This document shows positions 42,461-51,188 of a DNA stretch of 64,000 nt, in pieces (within the stretch, counting starts at the first letter, position 1; each line of letters opens with the position of its first letter). The notes under the pieces are model-generated. The model was not told where the DNA came from. It was given only the letters and a program-made list of their open reading frames with translations, and did not search any database. A program made the translations under genes and the position numbers. Source of the stretch: JANQRZ01 sp965215165 (GTDB taxonomy: Bacteria > Bacteroidota > Rhodothermia > Rhodothermales > JANQRZ01); assembly GCA_965215165.1 (NCBI GenBank), contig CBDCCX010000006.1, positions 2,852,001-2,916,000 on the forward strand, given 5' to 3'.

Positions 42461-42967
42461 GTGGCCGGCTACAAGGGGCATCTCGCGGGCGCACTCGCCT
42501 TCTTCGGGGTCTACCTCGCCGGCCTCGCGTTCGTCTTCTCCGTGGACCAGGCCTACCGGCAGTTCAGCGAGCTGGAGCTGATCGGCGTGCCCGTCGTGCT
42601 CGGCGGGCTGTGCCTGATGTTCGGGCTGTGGCCGGACGTGGACACCAACTCGAAGGGCCAGAACCTCTTCTACTCGATCTTCTTCGCGCTCGACGTGCTC
42701 CTGATCGCCGGGCGGCGGTTCGACTGGGCGGCGTACCTCGGGCTGTTCGCCATCCTGCCGGTGCTCGGCAAGCACCGGGGCTGGACCCACACCTACTGGG
42801 CGATGGCGCTGATCCCGTCGCCGCTGCTCGTGCTGCCGTTCATCCTCTTTCCAGAGCGGCCGTTCGCCGGGCTACCGTTCTACGGGGCGGCGGTCGTGGG
42901 CTACTTCTCGCACCTCTTCATGGACGGCCTGGTGATCGCGTTCCCGCGCCGCCGCGCCCGACGCTAG
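42461..42967 (+). CDS. YdjM-like membrane-bound metal-dependent hydrolase
   Basis: 168 residues from GTG 42461 (AGYKGHLAGALAFFGVYLA), 1 bp after the aroQ stop. Four to five membrane segments. Family marks: early His (KGHLAGA), Asp in LFGLWPDVDTNSKGQ, HRGWTHTYWAMAL and YFSHLFMDGLV, the H..H/D set typical of DUF457/YdjM proteins (predicted inner-membrane hydrolases, LexA-regulated in E. coli). Biological role unknown. Its 3' end overlaps the convergent gene at 42918 by 50 bp. Confidence 0.8.
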   Translation: MAGYKGHLAGALAFFGVYLAGLAFVFSVDQAYRQFSELELIGVPVVLGGLCLMFGLWPDVDTNSKGQNLFYSIFFALDVLLIAGRRFDWAAYLGLFAILPVLGKHRGWTHTYWAMALIPSPLLVLPFILFPERPFAGLPFYGAAVVGYFSHLFMDGLVIAFPRRRARR

Positions 42968-43562
42968 GCCGCCACAGCCGCACGAAGATCAGCACGTGAG
43001 TCACGAAGACCAGCGGGACGATAAACGTCGGCAGCAGGCTCAGTGGGAAGACGGTGATCCAGACCATCTGCTCGAGGTCGGCCAGCCCGAGGCGCAGGCC
43101 GGTGCTGAGCACGAAGAGGATGTCGGCCAGCCCAGACACGTTCCACGCCAGCACGGCCCACCACCGGCCCCGGCCTGTTATCGGGAGCGCCCAGAGCGCG
43201 ACGGCCATCGCCGCGACGGCCACGGCGATGTCGCCCCACCCGGCGGTGAGGGCAAAGGCACCAGGGATCGTGCCCTTGGCGTAGAGCACAAGGAAGGCGA
43301 TCCCGACGAAGCGGACGGTGTGGTAGAGCACGAGCACGCGGAGCGGCACCGCCATCGCCCACGCCCGGAGCGGGCCGACGAAGAACAGCGCGAGCAAGCT
43401 GAGCGTAACGAGCGTCGCGTTCGTCCCCCCGACGACGAAGGCCGGGGCGCGGTAGAACAGGCCCGACAGTCCGACGACCACGGCCACCGTAAACCAGACT
43501 AGCAGAAGACCGAGGACGAGAGCATGAGGGCGCGCAGGTCGGAGCGTGGCGGAGTCGTTCAT
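42918..43562 (-). CDS. Hypothetical multi-pass membrane protein
   Basis: 214 residues from ATG 43562 (MNDSATLRPARPHALVLG), with gaggt as a possible ribosome site upstream; the open frame extends further but without coding signal. About six hydrophobic segments: LVLGLLLVWFTVAVVVGLSG, then LVTLSLLALFFVGPL, FVGIAFLVLYAKG, AVAVAAMAVALWALP, LADILFVLSTG and PLVFVTHVLIFVRLW. No family recognised. Divergent from the HxlR regulator gene across 120 bp, a layout often seen for a regulator and its target. Confidence 0.7.
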   Translation of the reverse strand: MNDSATLRPARPHALVLGLLLVWFTVAVVVGLSGLFYRAPAFVVGGTNATLVTLSLLALFFVGPLRAWAMAVPLRVLVLYHTVRFVGIAFLVLYAKGTIPGAFALTAGWGDIAVAVAAMAVALWALPITGRGRWWAVLAWNVSGLADILFVLSTGLRLGLADLEQMVWITVFPLSLLPTFIVPLVFVTHVLIFVRLWRPSVGRGGAGTRSPGRP

Positions 43563-43682
43563 GGGAGGTACCTCTTGGGAGGGACGAGTCGAAGAAGGCC
43601 GGGACGGAAGAGGCCGACTGCTTGGTTTGGCAAGGTAAAGGCTCCGTATATTATTTACCACTAGTCACTTTAAAAAAAGGTA
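43563..43682. promoter_or_regulatory. Divergent promoter/operator region of the HxlR regulator
   Basis: 120-bp spacer with an A/T-rich core (43645-43680) that stands out from the genes. It holds ggtaaa...tttacc, separated by 14 bp, and an actagt palindrome next to it. HxlR-type regulators usually bind such divergent spacers; the exact operator is a guess. Confidence 0.4.
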
Positions 43683-44321
43683 GTGAACAGGCGTTCGTAT
43701 CACCAGTTCTGCGGCCTCGCCAAAGCCCTCGACGTCGTCGGGGAGCGGTGGACGCTGCTCATCGTGCGAAATCTCCTGCTCGGCCCGCTCCGCTACTCGG
43801 ACCTGCTCCACGGGCTACCGGGCCTCACCACGAACCTCCTCGCGAAGCGGCTCAAGGAGATGGCCGAGCAGAACCTGATCGAGAAGACGCGGACGGCTCC
43901 CTCGGAGCGCAGCTTCGTCTACCGGCTCACGCCGCTCGGGCGCGGTCTCGAGCCCGTCGTTCACGCGCTCGGCCGTTGGGGGCAGCACCGGATGGACGCG
44001 CAGAACCCGGACGACGCGCGCAACCTCGAGTGGCTCTTCGTCTCGCTCGGGCGACGCTACCGGGGCACGGCGGACCTCACCGCCGAGGTCGTCGCCGCCG
44101 ACGTGCCCTACCGCTTCGTGCTCACCAGCGATGGGGCCGACATCCGGCGCGGCTCGGCTTCGGCCCCGGACCTCCGCCTGCGCGGCGAGCCGCCGGCCCT
44201 CGCCCCCCTCTTCCTCCACGGCCTCCCCGCTGACGGCCTGCCGGACGGCGTAGAGCTGGACGGATCGCCGGACTCGCTGGCGCAGCTCCTGAACGCGTTC
44301 GCCGAGCAGCCTAGTCGCTGA
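43683..44321 (+). CDS. HxlR-family winged-helix transcriptional regulator
   Basis: 212 residues from GTG 43683. The HxlR domain fills the first ~100 residues: FCGLAKALDVVGERWTLLIV, NLLLGPLRYSDLLHGLPGL, LLAKRLKEMAEQNLI and VYRLTPLGRGLEPV, close to the family consensus including the early Cys (Cys10). The C-terminal ~100 residues (RYRGTADLTAEVVAADVPYRF) form an extra SCP2-like or ligand-binding domain found in longer members. Probably controls the divergent membrane protein gene and itself. Confidence 0.9.
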   Translation: MNRRSYHQFCGLAKALDVVGERWTLLIVRNLLLGPLRYSDLLHGLPGLTTNLLAKRLKEMAEQNLIEKTRTAPSERSFVYRLTPLGRGLEPVVHALGRWGQHRMDAQNPDDARNLEWLFVSLGRRYRGTADLTAEVVAADVPYRFVLTSDGADIRRGSASAPDLRLRGEPPALAPLFLHGLPADGLPDGVELDGSPDSLAQLLNAFAEQPSR

Positions 44322-44349
44322 CGCTGCCTCCTCCCTAGCCCCCGAACCC

Positions 44350-44832
44350 ATGACCGTAACCCGCGCCGGCGCGGCCCACCTCGACGCTCTCGTGCCGCTC
44401 TTCGACGGCTACCGCCGGTTCTACCGCCAGCCTTCGGACCTCGCCGCCGCGCGGGGCTTTCTCGCCGAACGCTTCGCCGCCGCCGACTCGGTGATCTTCG
44501 TCGCCTCGCTGCCGGGCGTTCCGGGCCTGGCCGGGTTCACGCAGCTCTACCCGTTCTTCTCGTCCGTCCGAATGCGGCGGGTCTGGATCCTCAATGACCT
44601 CTTCGTGGCCGAGGAGGCGCGGCGGCGCGGCGTGGCCCAGGCGCTGATGGAGGCGGCCCACGCCTTTGCCGCCGAGACGGGCGCGGCCAGCGTGGAGCTA
44701 GCCACCGAGCGGACCAACACGTCGGCCCAGAAGCTCTACGACGACCTGGGCTACGCACGCGACGACGCCTTCTGGCACTACGCGCTCCCCATGCCTCCGA
44801 CCCCGGAGGCTTCCCCTCCACCCCGTCGGTAG
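44350..44832 (+). CDS. GNAT-family N-acetyltransferase
   Basis: 160 residues. Transfers an acetyl group from acetyl-CoA to an amine. Motif A (CoA pyrophosphate binding) is VWILNDLFVAEEARRRGVAQALM (read in two parts, RRRGVA being the Q/RxxGxG/A loop). Then LATERTNTSAQKLYDDLGY and FWHYAL (motif B). The N-terminus (MTVTRAGAAHLDALVPLFDGYR) is typical. The substrate is unknown. The last 55 bp overlap the convergent nucleotidyltransferase gene; the C-terminal tail (PPTPEASPPPRR) is low-complexity. Confidence 0.92.
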   Translation: MTVTRAGAAHLDALVPLFDGYRRFYRQPSDLAAARGFLAERFAAADSVIFVASLPGVPGLAGFTQLYPFFSSVRMRRVWILNDLFVAEEARRRGVAQALMEAAHAFAAETGAASVELATERTNTSAQKLYDDLGYARDDAFWHYALPMPPTPEASPPPRR

Positions 44833-45110
44833 CGAGAAGGGGCGGCGCGCAAGGTTTGGAGGTCCACCGTCAGCAGCGCGACGAGCAGGTCGTTCTCCAG
44901 CCGCGTCGGGGCTTGGTCTTCGAGGCAGGCCTCGACCCCGAACCACGCCCGGTCGGCGTCGCGGTGGCCTGTACCTCGGCATTCGACGGCGAGGTCGATG
45001 TCCGAGCGCGGGCCGTGGTTCCCTCGCGCGCGGGAGCCGTAGAGCAGCACGCGGCGGACCTCTGGGACGGCCGCGAGACGGCGGGCGATCTCGTCGAGGG
45101 CGGGATGCAT
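44778..45110 (-). CDS. MNT-type nucleotidyltransferase domain protein, C-terminus abnormal
   Basis: 110 residues. The Pol-beta-like active site is clear: GSRARG (25-30) and SDIDLAV (Asp37, Asp39), with the third acidic residue near VDLQTL. Stand-alone MNT proteins are usually antitoxins paired with a HEPN toxin, modifying it by adding AMP. No HEPN gene adjoins here. After DLQTLRAAPSRYRRG the expected family ending is replaced by GGGEASGVGGMGSA, over the part that overlaps the GNAT gene, so the 3' end may be truncated or shifted. Confidence 0.75.
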   Translation of the reverse strand: MHPALDEIARRLAAVPEVRRVLLYGSRARGNHGPRSDIDLAVECRGTGHRDADRAWFGVEACLEDQAPTRLENDLLVALLTVDLQTLRAAPSRYRRGGGEASGVGGMGSA

Positions 45111-45112
45111 CG

Positions 45113-46765
45113 CTACAGCCCGAGCACGTCGGTGCCCTGCTCGAAGACGATGTCCACGGGGATCTGCGCCTCCTGCAGCCGGTCGAGGTCGGCCTGGAGG
45201 TCGGGGCCGATCTGGGCGTACTCGTCCACGAAGGCGACCACGCCGTCGTAGTCGCCGTCGCCCTGGAAGCGCAGGATGCGCTCGGAGAGCATGTCGACGA
45301 CCTCGCCGACGCGCTCCGGGTCGATCTGGTAGCGGCCGTCCTCACCGCGCGTGAAGGCCCCGTTCTCGAGGAAGAAGTTGAACCGGATCAGATTCGCGCG
45401 GCCATGCGCGCTCGACGCCCCGAAGCGGATCGAGCGGAAGATGGAGGCCAGGAACGTGGCGTAGTTGTCGATCAGCTCGCCGCCGATCTCGCCGTCGGCG
45501 TGGAGGCGCTGGATCATGTAGAGGCCGAGCACGTCGGCCTTGCCCTCCTCGAGCGCGCTCGCGTTCTCCTGGAGCGCCTCGCGGACGGTGCCGCCGCCGC
45601 CGTGGATGACGGTCTTGATGCCGAGGCCGTGGGCGACCTCGTGAAACATCGTGTTGGCGAAGAAGGCGTCGAAGGTGACGTTGCCGCGCTGCTCCGGGAC
45701 GATGAGCTCGTCGGCGATGGGCTCGAGGATCTGGTCGAACTTGGCGCGCATGGCGTTCTTGAGCTGGAGCCGGCGGGAGCCTTTCTGGAGCTGGACCTCT
45801 TCGTCGTTGGGCAGGTTGATGGCGATGGTCTTGGAGCCGGCATTCGCGTCGCCGGCATAGTAGACCACGTCGTAGGCCCCGAGGTCGGCGTCGGTGCCGG
45901 GCTCCTCCTGCTTGTACTCGTCCGGGACCGGGAGGCCGCGCTGGAGCGTGGGGAGGAGAGCGGCGTAGCGGGCGAGGCGCTCGCTCCACTCCCGGTCCTT
46001 GACGAGCACGTAGGCCTCGTGCGCGGCCTTCGCGCCCATCAGCCGGTCCTCGTAGGTCTCGATTGGGCCGACGACGAAGTCGAGCGTGTTGTCCTTCATG
46101 TCCATCCACGCCAGGTCGCTCGGCTGGTAGTCGCCGGTGAGGAGGGCGTCGGCGCGGAGGCGGAGGTAGCGGGCGAAGCCGGGGTCGTCGGCGAGCTCGG
46201 CCGCTTCGCGGAGCTTCTGGGCGGCGCGCTCGTGCTGCTCGGCGAACGCTTCGTGGTACGGCACCGCCGTCAGGTTGCCGTCGTCGTCGCGGCGGACGAG
46301 GGTGTAGAGGCTGAGCAGGTCGGGGTTCTCGGCAGCGGCGGCTTCGAGTTCCTCCTTTGTGATGTCGTCGGGATAGAACCCCGCGCCGAGGGGCTTCTCG
46401 CCAGCGTTGGGCAGGAACCCGGCCTCGCCATCGAGTCGGTCCCACGGGCCGTAGTTGATGGCGGCATACTCGCGCGCCGGCTCGTCGAGGCGGTTCAGCA
46501 GCGCGTCGCGGTCGCCGTAGGACTGCATCCAGAAAACCTCGTCCATCGCCTCGGCGGCGTCGATGAGCAGCGGGATCATGCGGCGCTGGTCTTCGGAGAG
46601 CTCGATGTCGGTGGTGAGGCGGACCGTCGTGTACTGGTCGAGGCGCTGCTGCATCGTGAGGTCGTCGGAGGCCGTCACGTCCGGGTCGGCTGCGTCGAGG
46701 GCGGGGTCGCGGTCACAGCCGGCGAGGAGGAACAGGCCGAGGCTCAGCAGGAAGGTCAGGCGCAT
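45113..46765 (-). CDS. Lipoprotein zinc metalloprotease, M49 (dipeptidyl-peptidase III)-like
   Basis: 550 residues from ATG 46765, which gives a lipoprotein signal (LLSLGLFLLAGCDRD). The active site is HEVAHG (His375, Glu376, His379), followed about 31 residues later by EEGKAD, which supplies the third zinc ligand. Neighbouring blocks NVTFDAFFANTMFHE, LQENASALEEGKADVLGLY and ASSAHGRANLIRFNFFLENG match the M49-like proteins of Bacteroidota. DPP III itself has HELLGHG, so the spacing differs. Anchored to a membrane and acting on peptides in the periplasm is the best inference. It begins 2 bp after the MNT gene's start on the same strand. Confidence 0.82.
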   Translation of the reverse strand: MRLTFLLSLGLFLLAGCDRDPALDAADPDVTASDDLTMQQRLDQYTTVRLTTDIELSEDQRRMIPLLIDAAEAMDEVFWMQSYGDRDALLNRLDEPAREYAAINYGPWDRLDGEAGFLPNAGEKPLGAGFYPDDITKEELEAAAAENPDLLSLYTLVRRDDDGNLTAVPYHEAFAEQHERAAQKLREAAELADDPGFARYLRLRADALLTGDYQPSDLAWMDMKDNTLDFVVGPIETYEDRLMGAKAAHEAYVLVKDREWSERLARYAALLPTLQRGLPVPDEYKQEEPGTDADLGAYDVVYYAGDANAGSKTIAINLPNDEEVQLQKGSRRLQLKNAMRAKFDQILEPIADELIVPEQRGNVTFDAFFANTMFHEVAHGLGIKTVIHGGGGTVREALQENASALEEGKADVLGLYMIQRLHADGEIGGELIDNYATFLASIFRSIRFGASSAHGRANLIRFNFFLENGAFTRGEDGRYQIDPERVGEVVDMLSERILRFQGDGDYDGVVAFVDEYAQIGPDLQADLDRLQEAQIPVDIVFEQGTDVLGL

Positions 46766-46820
46766 GGAGGCGAGGGGTGGCGTCAGGAAAGCGGAAAATA
46801 CGGCTGCTGGTGAACTCCCC

Positions 46821-46883
46821 GCTTCTACGCCTATCGCTACGCTCAGAGGCGTAGAAGCTGTCCCCCTCGTTGAGGGGGACAGC
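46821..46883. repeat. Double hairpin, REP/BIME-like element
   Basis: Two stems in a row. First: gcttctacgcct (46821-46832) with its exact complement at 46847-46858, loop 14 nt. Second: gctgtccccctc (46857-46868) with its complement at 46872-46883, loop gtt. They share two bases. It lies in the 176-bp spacer upstream of the M49 gene. No T-run follows, so a repetitive element is more likely than a terminator. Confidence 0.8.
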
Positions 46884-46941
46884 CGCGTGAAGCCGGGAGC
46901 GAGCTTGCGAGCGACTGCAAACGCGGCGGGGGGTCGAAACG

Positions 46942-47895
46942 TCACCGCGCCGCCGGGTCGGTGACGACGACGAACCCGGTGCCGTCGGTGCGGAACGCCG
47001 CCGGGTCGAAGACGGGGAAAGCGGCGTCGGGCCGCATCGTGACGACGAGAGCGCGCGCGCCGGGCCGCAGCCGGGCGAGGTGCTCGGGCACGCCGAGGCC
47101 GCCCTCGCTGTGGAACGTGCCGTTGACGTGGAGCACGAGCGCGCCGGGACGGGCGTCGAGCGCCGTCGCGAGGGCGTCGGCCATCGCAGCATCGCGGAGG
47201 TTCTGCGCGGCCAGCAGGTTCGCCATCGACGGTGCGCTGCCATGCACCGAGGCGGCCGAGTCCGGCGCGGCCGAGTCCGGCGCGGCCGAGTCCGGCGCGG
47301 CCGACGTGTCGGCGGAAGGGAAGACCATCGGCCCCATGACCTCGGCGAAGGCGGCGGCGAGCGCGGCGGAAGGCTCAGCGACCGGCAGCGGCGGCAGCGT
47401 GGCCTTCGCCTCGGCCGAGAGCGAGTCGAGCGACGCCGGCCCGAGGCGTGAGGTGCGGCTGACGTACCGCTGCGGCGCGTTCGCGGCGACGACCGGAACG
47501 CCGTGTACGCGGGTGAACTCGACGAGCGGGCGGTAGTCGGTCGCGTAGTTTCCCCACGGGCGCGCGGCGTCGAGAAAGTCCTGCTCCCGGACCAGCCCGG
47601 CGAGGTACTCGTCGAGGACGCCCTGCACGTCGCGCTCGAACATCTCGAGCGACAGCACGAGCGGGCGGTTCGGGTCGTAGCGCATGGCGGCGGCCAGCAA
47701 TACCACTTGGAGGGCGTGCGCCGTGGCGTCGTCGTGCATCTCGCCGAGGAAGACGACGTCCGAGGCCGCCATCGCCTGCACGAGGTCGTTCACGGACGAC
47801 GGGGCACCGGCATCGGTGTAGATGCGGTACGGCTCGTCTGCTGGCTGCGCGGCGGCAGCAGCGGCGAAAGCGAGAAACAGGCAGAGCGCACGCAT
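46942..47895 (-). CDS. ChaN-like (Tiki-superfamily) exported protein
   Basis: 317 residues from ATG 47895. Signal peptide MRALCLFLAFAAAAAAQ. The ChaN/haem-binding-uptake fold is shown by DVVFLGEMHDDATAHALQ (Glu-x-His-Asp), LSLEMFERDVQGVLDEYLAG, WGNYATDYRPLVEF and VVAANAPQRYVSR, in family order. A small insert repeats AAPDS three times (~205-220). The end contains LVLHVNGTFHSEGGLG, also typical. Some members bind haem and others may be proteases; function unresolved. It starts 2 bp after the DEAD-box gene, so the two are co-transcribed. Confidence 0.85.
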   Translation of the reverse strand: MRALCLFLAFAAAAAAQPADEPYRIYTDAGAPSSVNDLVQAMAASDVVFLGEMHDDATAHALQVVLLAAAMRYDPNRPLVLSLEMFERDVQGVLDEYLAGLVREQDFLDAARPWGNYATDYRPLVEFTRVHGVPVVAANAPQRYVSRTSRLGPASLDSLSAEAKATLPPLPVAEPSAALAAAFAEVMGPMVFPSADTSAAPDSAAPDSAAPDSAASVHGSAPSMANLLAAQNLRDAAMADALATALDARPGALVLHVNGTFHSEGGLGVPEHLARLRPGARALVVTMRPDAAFPVFDPAAFRTDGTGFVVVTDPAAR

Positions 47896-47897
47896 CG

Positions 47898-49385
47898 CTA
47901 CCGCCGCCCACGGCCGCCGTGCTCCCGCTTCGGGCGCGGCTCCTGGCGCTCCTGCGCCTCGGCCTCGGCGTCGGTGGCGTGGAGGCTCTCGTGGTAGACC
48001 TCGTCGAGCAGCATCGCGAGCAACTCCGGCTCCTCCTCGGCGATCAGGCGCTGGGCGAGCGGGACGAAGCGCTGCATCCGCTCGCGCTCCATCCGGGTCT
48101 TGTTGCGAAGGTCCTCCTCCAAGAGCACCACGAGCCGCTGCCCGACCCGCGCGGCGACCTCGGCGTCGGTCGGGAGCGCCCGCTTGTCGAGCTCGATGTC
48201 GTACTTCTTGGCGATGTCGTCGAGCGTCCGCTCGGTCTCCTGGGTGACGATGGAGATGGCGACGCCGGTCTTGCCGGCGCGGGCGGTGCGCCCGGCGCGG
48301 TGGATGTAGTACTCGCGGTCCTGCGGGACGTCGTACATGAAGACGTGCGAGAGGTCCGAGATGTCGATGCCGCGCGCGGCCACGTCGGTCGCCACCAGGA
48401 AGCGGAGCTCGCCGCTGCGGAGGCGGGCCATGACCTTCTCGCGCGCCTGCTGCGTGAGGTCGCTCGAGATCTCGGCCGCGTCGTGCCCGAAGTTGCGGAG
48501 GAAGGCCGCCAGGTACTCGACCTCGCGTTTCGTGTTGGCGAAGACGATCGCCGCGTCCGGGTTCTCCAGCTCGATCAGGCTCACGAGCGCCCGGTCCTTC
48601 GCCATCGGGTCGACCTTGTAGGAGCGGTGGTCCATCGAGTCGACGTGGACGCGGCCGGACGACAGGCTGAGGAAGCCGGGCTTGCTCAGGAACTCCTCGC
48701 CGACGCGCTGCACCTTGAACGGCATCGTGGCCGAGAACATGTAGCTCTGGCGGCCGCGCGGGAGGTAGCGCTGGAGCTTCTTCATGGCCGGGTAGAAGCC
48801 CATCGAGAGCATCTCGTCGGCCTCGTCGAGGATCAGCAGCCGCAGGCCGTCGAGGCGGAGCGTGCCCTTCTCGAGGTGGTCCAGCACGCGCCCCGGCGTC
48901 CCGACCACGAGCTGCGCGCCCTGCTTGAACGCGTCGATCTGCGGGCCGTAGCCGACGCCGCCGTAGACGGCCACGGCGTGGAGCCGCTCGTCCTCGGGCA
49001 GGCCGCCGTTCATCCGCTCGAACTCGGCCATGATCTGGCGCGCCAGCTCGCGCGTCGGCCCGAGCACCAGGGCCTGGACCTCCTTCTGGCCGGGGTCGAG
49101 GAGCTCGAGGAGCGGGAGGAGGAACGCGCCCGTCTTGCCGGTGCCGGTGCGGGCCTGGACGATCAGGTCCTGCCCGGCGAGCATGTAGGGCACGGCCCGC
49201 TGCTGCACCGGCATCAGGCTCGGCCAGCCGACGCCGCGGACGCCGTCGCGGAGGGTGTCGGGCAGGTCGTCGACGTCCATCGGGGGGAGGGCCGGCTCCG
49301 GCTCCTGGAATCGGTCCTGGGCTTGCTGCTTGCGCTTGTCGTCCTGCGCCTTCTGCGTCAGGTCGATGACGGCTTTGTACACCAT
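47898..49385 (-). CDS. DEAD-box ATP-dependent RNA helicase
   Basis: 495 residues. All motifs are present: Q-motif region MPVQQRAVPYMLAGQDL, I ARTGTGKTG, Ia PTRELA, Ib TPGRV, II LDEADEML, III SATM, IV-V FANTKREVEYL and ATDVAARGID, VI HRAGRTARAGKTG. The C-terminal extension ends in a basic tail (RPKREHGGRGRR), often RNA-binding. Likely role: ribosome assembly or mRNA turnover, as for DeaD/CshA-type enzymes; which one cannot be told. It is upstream of the ChaN-like gene with a 2-bp gap. Confidence 0.95.
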   Translation of the reverse strand: MVYKAVIDLTQKAQDDKRKQQAQDRFQEPEPALPPMDVDDLPDTLRDGVRGVGWPSLMPVQQRAVPYMLAGQDLIVQARTGTGKTGAFLLPLLELLDPGQKEVQALVLGPTRELARQIMAEFERMNGGLPEDERLHAVAVYGGVGYGPQIDAFKQGAQLVVGTPGRVLDHLEKGTLRLDGLRLLILDEADEMLSMGFYPAMKKLQRYLPRGRQSYMFSATMPFKVQRVGEEFLSKPGFLSLSSGRVHVDSMDHRSYKVDPMAKDRALVSLIELENPDAAIVFANTKREVEYLAAFLRNFGHDAAEISSDLTQQAREKVMARLRSGELRFLVATDVAARGIDISDLSHVFMYDVPQDREYYIHRAGRTARAGKTGVAISIVTQETERTLDDIAKKYDIELDKRALPTDAEVAARVGQRLVVLLEEDLRNKTRMERERMQRFVPLAQRLIAEEEPELLAMLLDEVYHESLHATDAEAEAQERQEPRPKREHGGRGRR

Positions 49386-49494
49386 GCGTCTGTCTCGTTC
49401 GGGGAGGGAGATTCGGGGGATGGTACGGAGCCGCCGCCGCCGCCGCCACCCTCCGCCGACCTTTCACCGAAAAGGCGCGACCCGGCCGCTGCCG

Positions 49495-51051
<1,557 letters not shown>

Positions 51052-51188
51052 GTGCGGGCGAGGCTGGGTGAGGGCTAGACTGGGTACAACATAGACGTAC
51101 GGAGCCTGGCAGGGAAAGCCCCAGGCGGAAATCTGCGGGAGGCGGTGCGCCGACGCGCTCCCGCCGTGCCGGAGCTAGAAGAGGCGGG

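Noticed and set aside
46942..49467. One 841-residue protein covering the helicase and ChaN-like genes
   Set aside because: The frame is open by chance through the helicase region, where its translation is Arg/Pro/Gly-rich noise. The helicase is in another frame (47898-49385) and the ChaN-like protein begins at 47895.
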